Shown one piece after another: positions 56,961 to 64,000 of a DNA stretch of 64,000 nt. This stretch comes from Pestalotiopsis fici W106-1. Taxonomy: Eukaryota > Ascomycota > Sordariomycetes > Amphisphaeriales > Sporocadaceae. The DNA lies in assembly GCF_000516985.1 (NCBI RefSeq), contig NW_006917097.1, positions 1,302,001 to 1,366,000 on the forward strand, given 5' to 3'. Each line of letters starts with the position of its first letter. The stretch's first letter is position 1. Below the pieces are notes generated by a model. That model was not told the origin of the DNA and ran no database searches. It worked only from the letters and a program-made list of their open reading frames with translations. A program made the translations under genes and the position numbers.

Positions 56961-58039
56961 ATGGCAGCAGGACAAAACCAGCCTCCGTATCCTCTTCACG
57001 AGTCGACCAAGGGTCGCATCAATGAAGAGTACGCCGCCTTTTACAACAAGCACATCATCGACAAGCAGCAAGTGCACCTGCAGCCAGTGGAAGCGTCCAG
57101 GGCCAGCGGTATCCTGATTCCTGGAGCCGGCCCGTTGCAGCCCGTCGCCAGCACCGTCGACTACTCCATCTCCCGAAAGGAGAGTCAGGGTCCAGACGTC
57201 AAGGTGCGGTGTTTTACTCCCGAGGGAGACAAGCCTGCTGCCGGGTGGCCCGTGTGCATCTACTTTCACGGAGGTGGCTGGGTTCTCGGCACGATTGATA
57301 CTGAGAATGTCATTGCCTCCAACTTGTGCGCCCGGGCGAAATGTGTCGTGGTGGCAGTAGACTATCGGTAAGTGGCAGCAAAATGCTGTCTACATGTCAC
57401 GTATTGGGCCATCAATCTGATACAACCTCTTCTAGGCTGGCTCCAGAGGATCCATTCCCTGCTGCGGTGGACGACTGCTGGGAGGCTGTGCTATGGGCAC
57501 TCGGCGACGGAAAGAAGATCTTGGGTATCAACGAGACCAAGCTGGCTACGGGAGGATCCTCGGCCGGAGCGAACCTGGCAGCCATCATGTGCCAAAGGGC
57601 CGCCGACCGTGGAGGTCCCAAATTCCTCCTGCAGCTACTATCCGTGCCGGTCATGGACAACACGGCCGACGTTGGCAACAACGAGTCCTGGGCAGAGAAC
57701 CAGTTTAGCCCTGCGCTACCCGCTGAGAAGATGCTCTGGTATCGGCGCCACTACCTGCCCAAGCAGGAAGATTGGGCCCACCCCGAAGCGAGCCCCCTGT
57801 TCTGGAAGGGTGACTGGTCCAAGTTGCCTCCGGCGTGTTTCGTACTTGGTGAGCTTGATGTCCTTCGAACAGAGGGCGAGCAATTTGCCAAGAAGTTGGA
57901 GGAGGCAGGGGTGGCTGCCGACGTTAACATCATGAAGGGCCAGCCTCACCCCTTTATCGCCATGGATGCAGTGCTAGAAGCTGGGTCAAGAGCTATTACA
58001 TTGTTTTGTGATGCTTTACGCAAATCTATGTATGCTTGA
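56961..58039 (+). CDS. alpha/beta hydrolase, hormone-sensitive-lipase family
   Basis: Two exons (56961-57367, 57436-58039; 68-nt intron); 336 aa. The HSL-type oxyanion motif is YFHGGGWVLG (HGGG 103-106). DYRLAPEDPFPAAVDD spans the intron. The nucleophile elbow is GGSSAGANLA (Ser178), and the acid and base of the triad lie in LGELDVLRTEGE and GQPHPF. It lacks a signal peptide and is probably a cytosolic esterase or lipase acting on short-chain esters, lactones or carbamates. Several fungal members detoxify or trim secondary metabolites. It is divergent from the Dal5-like carrier, a pairing that suggests uptake followed by ester hydrolysis (inference). Model and family are secure. Confidence 0.94.
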
Positions 58040-58518
58040 TCATCTTGTATCGAATGCAATGAATGAATTATTAGTCGCCCCAGAAGGGTCTATACTCAAA
58101 TCTTGATGTGTATATATTCGTGAAGCTATTCCGTGGGGCAACAAGTACTTGCAAGTGCGTGAATGAACCCTTGATTAATGCTGTCTCTAGGTTTGATGCT
58201 GAAATAGGAAATGTCATGAAGCCTCCACATCCTCCGATTGGTCAACGTTGGTACTCTGAAGATATCACGGCTCGGCCACTCTGGTTCAACCATTACTCGT
58301 GATCTCCCGAATCACAAAGCCATGATTCTACTGGACCTTCCTACAGTCTTCTGCTCACCCTTTACCAACACTTGCAACAGAAAGACAACTATCTATGGTC
58401 TAAGTCTAAAAGTACACTAGAACTATTGAATGGCATGGATAAAATTGAGACGTCCACCTCATTATTCGTGCAAACCATCCCCGTCATTTCCACGTAGTCT
58501 CGTGGTTCCTGTCACTCG
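58040..58518. other. convergent intergenic region, nothing recognised
   Basis: About 480 bp between two 3' ends. No gene seen. Confidence 0.4.
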
Positions 58519-61347
58519 TCATGACATGAGTGCTATAGAAACATCAGTGATTAGACGCTCGAGGGGATATTTGTGCCGTAGCGCCAGCATGGAGAACCTA
58601 CCTGCAGTATAAGCCTGGTACCACGTCTGCGATACGCCACCATCTAGCCATGCAGGGTCAAAAGTCTTTTGTGTGAAAAAGTTCCAGGCGGTATTTTGGT
58701 CCACAGTAGCTAGATTGCCGTAAAGAATGCCCCTCCAGCCGCCTTCCACTTGGTCAGCTCGCCCGTTGCTGAAGTAGGTTTGCCACTCTTGTTTCACGAA
58801 ATTGGCGGACCGAGTGAGCTTGGAGCTGGGAAGCAGCGGCAGCATGTGTATGCCCTGAATGTACTCGAGATTGGGGCCAAAGTATGTCGTGTGGTCAATC
58901 TTGTTCTCGAACAGGATGCCTGCAACCCGGTTTCCAATAAAATTCGCGGGTTGAACTTTGTTGTCGGAAGTATAGAGGTAGTAATTATCGAGCGAACGGG
59001 TGAGAATCGATAGCATCAAATTACCACGGGCCTCCATGTTGACATTTCCTGTGACCTTGCCCCACATCTTGATGGCATATGCATGCATGGCATCTTCCGA
59101 GCTTGATTCTTGGTCCTTTGCTTGAGATTAGCAATAGATCTCGGCCACTTCGAATCGCCACTTACCTTGCCATCAAGAGTCTCATATAGACCATGTGCCC
59201 AACTGTGTCCATGGTACCAATCGAAATTGCGCGACACAGGAAAGTACTTGTCCTGGCTGTTAGGGTTGGCAATGTCCCGCACAAGAGTATTCACATAATC
59301 AATGTTCGGCTTCGTCAACCAGCTTGGATCGAGATATCCAATGATGGCAGCGGCAAGGATAAAGTAGCCATAGTGGAAGTGATGGTCGTTGTAGTATGTG
59401 TTACCAAAATCCGCGCCGTTATTGCCGGTCTGGTAAGTGGCCGAGGACACTATCCCTCCCCAAGCAGCTGGGTTGGTTAATCACTAAATCATGTCTGCTC
59501 AAATGGAAGTGCTGGCTTACTTTCGTAATACAGGGGGAACTGCTGTCGGTTGAGCGCAAATCGAGTAAAAGCCGACTTGAGGTTGTTTAGGCCAGTCTGG
59601 GCCAGATTCTTGTTCCCCAGGAGATCGTGAACAGTATAGCACAGATGGGCAAACTTTGCCAATGCCTAAAGAGAGATTAAATACTTCTTCAGGGATCAGG
59701 TTCCTTCCATCTCACCTTTCCACTAAAATACATTGAGTTCTGGTTGGATTGTTGGTCGACATTCTGTGATATCTCTTTCAAAGCTATCGGGGCAATCGTG
59801 TCAATGTATTGCGCCTTGAGCGTCTTTCTTGGTCCTGTTTTTGGATCCCAGGGCGCAAAGTCCATGGCTACTGGCATGTTAGGCTCAACCATGGTCCAGG
59901 AGTCTCCGACAATAGCAGTTGCTATCCCCTTTGTCGTGGTCTGCAATTGAATCGTCGTCTTTCCCCCATAGGTTGCAGAATCGAAACAATCCAGATGGTG
60001 CGGTAGAGCGTACATTAAAAGCTTGGTGTTGGCAATACCCTCCTTTGCATAATTAAAAGTATAGGATCCCTTTGAACCAGACACGGACCCAGCCAGCGTG
60101 ACTCTAGTCGGGTATGCACCGCAGGCTGCATCCAAAGTCTGCTCAGCCCCGCCAGGATCCTTTGCGACCTGTATGATGCCATTGAATGGCTTGTCGGCTC
60201 TGGCATACCCGTTGTTGACGACAGTTAGATCCAAGCTTTCGCCCCTGGAAGAGTAAGCATATAGGTGCCACGTCTTTCCGTCCTCCAGATACATGGTGTA
60301 TTTGGTAACCCCAGTTTTGGGGCCTTTGATCGACTTTGTGACCTGTTTGAAGAACACCCCAGAGTTGATGACAGGCGTCGACCCCGAGTAGATTGCTGTC
60401 ACGAATGCCATGCCCTGCACCAAAGGGAATTTGATCAACACATTGCCATCCGACTTGTCCAGCAAATTGACGTTGACTGATTGCGTGTCCATATTGTCCA
60501 GTGTCAATGCTGTTGTCTTGTCGAGTTCTGCAGCTGACAAGCACAGTGACTGGATACCGACCGGGTTGAGGTAGTACTTGACAGCATTAACACCCGACAC
60601 CTTGGACTGGTCGCCGTAAACCCTCTGGCTTGCCTCAATATGTGATATGGATAGTCCCCAGCTGGCTGATGCCCCTTGACCTTTTGCCCAGGCTACCGAG
60701 TATGGGTGCACGTATGCAGGCGCGTTTTGGTTACCCAAGTTGAAATTGCCATAGAACTTATTGGTTTGGTGTGGTCCAGGTCCAGAAACACCTAGGCGGG
60801 GCACTGGATGAGCCGACTTGACTGTAAAGATTGCCGCAGGGGCGTTGACGGCGATGGGCGCCCCAAATATGTTCTGAAAGGCTGAAGCTTGGGCCATTGT
60901 GGATGTAGCTGTCGGTTTGGTGGCAATGTTGGACCCTGAGCTTGGTATAAGTGAAGTAGGAATTGGAATCCTGCTCGTGGGGAACGGTTGAAGACTCGGT
61001 CTTCCGCCGGTTTCGAGGGTGCTCACAAGGGTTCCGGTCGTGTCGGGTTTGATCGCAGATGGCGATGCAGGTATCTGAGCGATGCCTCCAGATATACTCG
61101 TCGTTCTGACTGGAACTGTGAGATATCCTTCTCTGTCAATGCTATAGGTCGTCTTTTGTGCAACGGTGAGGTAGCCCTCTCTATAGCGCTTGGTAGCGGT
61201 AGGTAGGATAGCAACGGCACTGAGCTGAAGGTATTTTTCGCGTTCTCTTGTGCCCAAGCGGTAGTCTTGTCTCGTATGATGAGAAGGTAATGGCGCGCCT
61301 TGGCCGAGGCTGACCTGAAGTACGATTAGTAACAAATACAACAACAT
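58519..61347 (-). CDS. GH81 endo-1,3-beta-glucanase
   Basis: Secreted enzyme hydrolysing beta-1,3-glucan of fungal walls, needed for cell separation or nutrient use. Five exons (61347-59716, 59665-59521, 59467-59166, 59115-58602, 58532-58519); 868 aa. The signal peptide [17 protein letters not shown] is followed by a Ser/Thr/Pro-rich leader with an approximate REGYLTV repeat. The GH81 beta-sandwich starts around [14 protein letters not shown] and [14 protein letters not shown]. The catalytic half has [40 protein letters not shown] and the acidic motif [19 protein letters not shown]. The last intron (58533-58601, 69 nt) is a multiple of three and has no stop, so the unspliced form also reads to the same stop, adding 23 residues. 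Which form is real is undecided. Confidence 0.93.
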
Positions 61348-62494
61348 GACGACACGAATGAAAGGGCCTGGATCAGGGGAATAAATTAAAGAGACTGTAG
61401 TTCTTCAGATGGACGTTGATGTCCCATCCGATGCTTTTATAAGACTTCTTGAAGTGCCGCGAGATATCGTGTCAAAGTTTGTAAAATGTTGAGTTGAATA
61501 TACGAGTATTGAACATGAAATATCGATGATTGTAACATCAACTGCTTTTGGTGAAGATTGAATGTTTGAAAGTTTTGAGAACAAGCTACACTTGTGCGCT
61601 GTCGTGACAATAAATCATGGCAACCAGGTCCCCGAGGAATGGGCACCGGTGCTCGAGGCGACGGTGTTGTAGAAAATAGATTGAGACATTGCCTCGGCCA
61701 CGCGATATACGAAGCAAAGAATGAGAATGTCTTGAGAAGGAGAGCTAGCTACCTCTTGAGTGTGACAATGCAAAAAGTCTGGAACTGCCGCAAAGTCAAT
61801 GTCAGAGGCTAGAAGGCAGTCGTTGTAATACCACGAAATGAGTTGACGGTAAAGATGTATATGAGATATAGGTTTTTTTGGAGGATCGAGGGGAGGGAGT
61901 TTAGGGCGAGGCGTAGGCAAGGTAACAAGTAATGGTCAAGCACTGTGCTAGATGAATTGCGACATGTTGAATCTGTACCTCAACCCGGCGCGAACATGGT
62001 TGGCCAATTTCCGGTGCAAGTCTCGGAAGCTCCAATACATACCTTTGTGATCAGTTCCTGCCCCAATGTATCGAATTGGGAAATGGTTGTATATAATGTA
62101 GCAGTTGCGTCGTGACACGGCGGGTTGCAAGTAGTTTAGCAGTAGCAGCACAGCAAGGGCCGGGACACCGGCACCCAAAAGAGAATGACGTGGTGTGTGA
62201 GCTAAGCCCCGCCCCACTCTTGAAGAAGAGCATATGAATATTGAATTTCGTAGCGGCATGTCAAATATCGTATCAAATTTATGCATCTCTCCTCATAATC
62301 CTGTCTGTGTACTAAAAGTTGAGCTCTGTGACGGAACTTGTGAGCGTTCGATAGACACTCTTCTCCAGGTAGGCCGGCGAGCCTACATGGGGAGTTCCCG
62401 TAAGACTCTGTTGGCGAGGTGTGGTAAGCTGGATTGAAATGATCTTGCCGTGCACTTTCCATCCTGTAATGGAATTGAACAAATGCACAGGTAT
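61348..62494. other. intergenic region with GH81 promoter
   Basis: About 1.15 kb. TATAAAA on the minus strand at 61435-61441 lies about 90 bp upstream of the GH81 start. Pyrimidine-rich tracts are present. Frames at 61615-62286 (minus) are unsupported and probably UTR or noise. Confidence 0.45.
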
Positions 62495-63331
62495 CTAAAG
62501 CCCAAGGGCGTCGTATTGGCCATCTTCTGCAGCCGTCACGGAGCTCAACTTTGAAGGTTTGTATGACTTCTTCTGGATAGTGGTTGCACTTGCATGACTG
62601 CGATGCTGCCGATGTTCTTTGGATTCCTGACGACTGGATTCCGCCTTCATCTTCTTGCGTTGGCTTTCTTTCTCGCGGCCCCTGGCATCGGTCCTGTTCT
62701 CCTTCTCGAGTCGTCGCAGGACCTTCTTCTCCAATACCCATGGCTTACCGAGTATATCGGACCGGAAAGACTTGATCTTGTTCCAGAACTCGACCTCCTG
62801 GTTCGTCGACTTGACTTGCTGCATCTTCTGAATCTTGATCTGCTTCTCATCCCGAAAAAGACTCAGGTTGCCCTTGACATCGACCACCATGCCTACATCA
62901 ATATCTGCGTACGGGTCCAAGGCCGCCTGTTCGGCAGCCTGCTCGGCATCCTTGTCCGCTTTCTCGCCATCTGCCGGCGCGGGCGGGGAGATGCTAATGG
63001 TGCATTCAATGCACACACCAGTACTGTCATCAACAGTGTAGACACGACGCGCGTAGAATGAGTCAATCGCCACGACCAACCCAACGACACGAACCCATCT
63101 GATGGGATGGTTCAAATGAAAGAATGTATCATCTTGACCTGCAAAACATTGGTAAATATGGTGAAATCAGGCAAAGGACCAGGACAGAGCCAAGTTACCT
63201 TCAAACCCCGGGTGCCACCTTAGCTTGGCGATATGGCTTGCCTCCAAGGGGCACCATTTGGTGATGGTTGGGGATAAATGATAGCAATATTGGGGATACT
63301 CCTCATATTCGGGCGTCAGCGCACTTGTCAT
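62495..63331 (-). CDS. STN1: STN1, telomere-capping OB-fold protein
   Basis: Component of the Cdc13/CTC1-Stn1-Ten1 complex that protects single-stranded telomere ends and guides lagging-strand fill-in. Two exons (63331-63199, 63138-62495; 60-nt intron); 258 aa. The protein starts MTSALTPEYEEYPQYCYHLS followed by PTITKWCPLEASHI, the usual Stn1 N-terminus. The OB-fold follows: NHPIRWVRVVGLVVAIDSFY, RRVYTVDDSTGVCIECTIS, DIDVGMVVDVKGNLSLFRDE and KQIKIQKMQQVKSTNQEVEFW. The C-terminal 80 residues are highly charged (KEKESQRKKMKAE-like). An Ala-rich insert (EQAAEQAALDPYAD) extends a loop of the OB-fold. The start is chosen at the ATG that begins the conserved N-terminus rather than an upstream in-frame codon. 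Confidence 0.92.
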
Positions 63332-64000
63332 GGCATGTTGCAAAGTCTTGGGCGACAGGAGAGCGAATGGTATTGAGTGTTTTGGTTGGACCAAATGCAG
63401 ATCTAGGCTGTCAAGTGTCTTGCTTGAAGAATGATGTGGGGGTCGGATTCTTCAACAGCCTGGTTACCACCTACGAGGCGCCCAAATGGGCAATCAAGAG
63501 TTCAACGCGTCGGGAATCAGGTGGTAGCCTCTGTCAGGTGGCAGCCAGGTGGTTTCAGACTGACGCACCGATTCATTCGCCGGTTTTGGATTCTTGGCTT
63601 CTCTTTTCAACAAAAAGCAAGTTCTATACTTTTATTTTTCGGCTATCTCAATGACACTTGGGAGAATACCTAGCAGCCGATGCGATAGAGTAAAAATGAA
63701 GTTGCAACATGTCGGATTTACTTGATACATTGTTCATTGGTGAGACTCTATACCCTATCTCATACACTGGCCGCGGCTTTAGACTCGCCGGACCTTGTAA
63801 TTCTGCGACTATAAAACAGCAGCCGTTGTCACAACAGTACGATATAGAGGCCGGCGACGCTGTAGTATGTAAAAATTCTCAACACATGGCGTTGACACCA
63901 ACTCAATTGATATAAGCATAATGAGAGGAGACAAGACACGATCGCTTCAACGATCGTAGTGCGTTCAACGAACTGAGCCCCTATGGCTTGAGACTAGCAC
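63332..64000. other. window end, nothing recognised
   Basis: About 670 bp upstream of STN1. Frames at 63268-63915 have no recognisable features. Confidence 0.4.

Noticed and set aside
1..64000. CRISPR arrays, bacterial operons, prophage or intact transposons
   Set aside because: Genes are intron-rich and eukaryotic. No regularly spaced repeats, no integrase or reverse transcriptase frames, and no paired terminal repeats were seen by eye.

Overview
This window is nuclear DNA of a filamentous ascomycete. Almost every gene is split by short GT-AG introns (about 50-90 nt) with CTAAC/CTGAC-like branch sites. The gene content is typical of Pezizomycotina: Zn2Cys6 regulator, Ure2-type GST, four P450/FMO-type oxygenases, AA9 LPMO, GH81 glucanase, DUF1996, Pth11/rhodopsin-like membrane protein, Dal5-like MFS carriers. 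A Hypocreales genome of the Metarhizium type is my guess, from the look of the proteins only. I rebuilt the exon structures by hand from splice sites and reading-frame phase; every multi-exon model listed sums to a whole number of codons.

Layout. 1.6-14.1 kb is an accessory metabolism block: FAD monooxygenase, RNase H-like protein with a degraded active site, Zn2Cys6 regulator, GST, P450 (CYP-A) and MFS carrier, with no backbone synthase. 15.3-19.9 kb holds a CENP-B/Psq-type DNA-binding protein without a transposase core, a secreted SsuA/THI5-like solute-binding protein and a single-pass Cys-rich surface protein. 20.4-22.7 kb is a housekeeping island: divergent PAM16 and YIP1. 23.9 kb is an AA9 LPMO. 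26.4-35.1 kb is the most notable accessory block: a type III polyketide synthase tail-to-tail with a CYP7/CYP8-like P450 (CYP-B), then a CadD-family transporter, a decayed AAA-type gene, and an AusD-like methyltransferase. 36.9-49.7 kb mixes a DUF1996 secreted protein, iron-dependent alcohol dehydrogenase, a VIP1-like RRM protein with a metallothionein-like Cys-rich tail, a tiny conserved-looking protein (67 aa), a Ser/Pro-rich coiled-coil protein and two multi-pass membrane proteins. 50.6-61.3 kb has a third P450 (CYP-C, with a GC-AG intron), an unrecognised beta-rich small protein, an MFS carrier divergent from an HSL-type hydrolase, and a secreted GH81 endo-1,3-beta-glucanase. The window ends with STN1, the telomere-capping OB-fold protein.

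How genes may work together (inference). The type III PKS and CYP-B share a 198-bp convergent tail and, with the methyltransferase, could make and decorate an alkylpyrone/alkylresorcinol-type product, with CadD possibly an unrelated or self-protection function. FMO, GST, CYP-A, MFS and the Zn2Cys6 regulator look like a detoxification or tailoring cluster. Secreted enzymes (AA9, GH81, DUF1996) fit cell-wall or host-polymer degradation. Long gene-poor stretches carry nothing I could recognise; I found no tRNA, rRNA, CRISPR or intact transposon.
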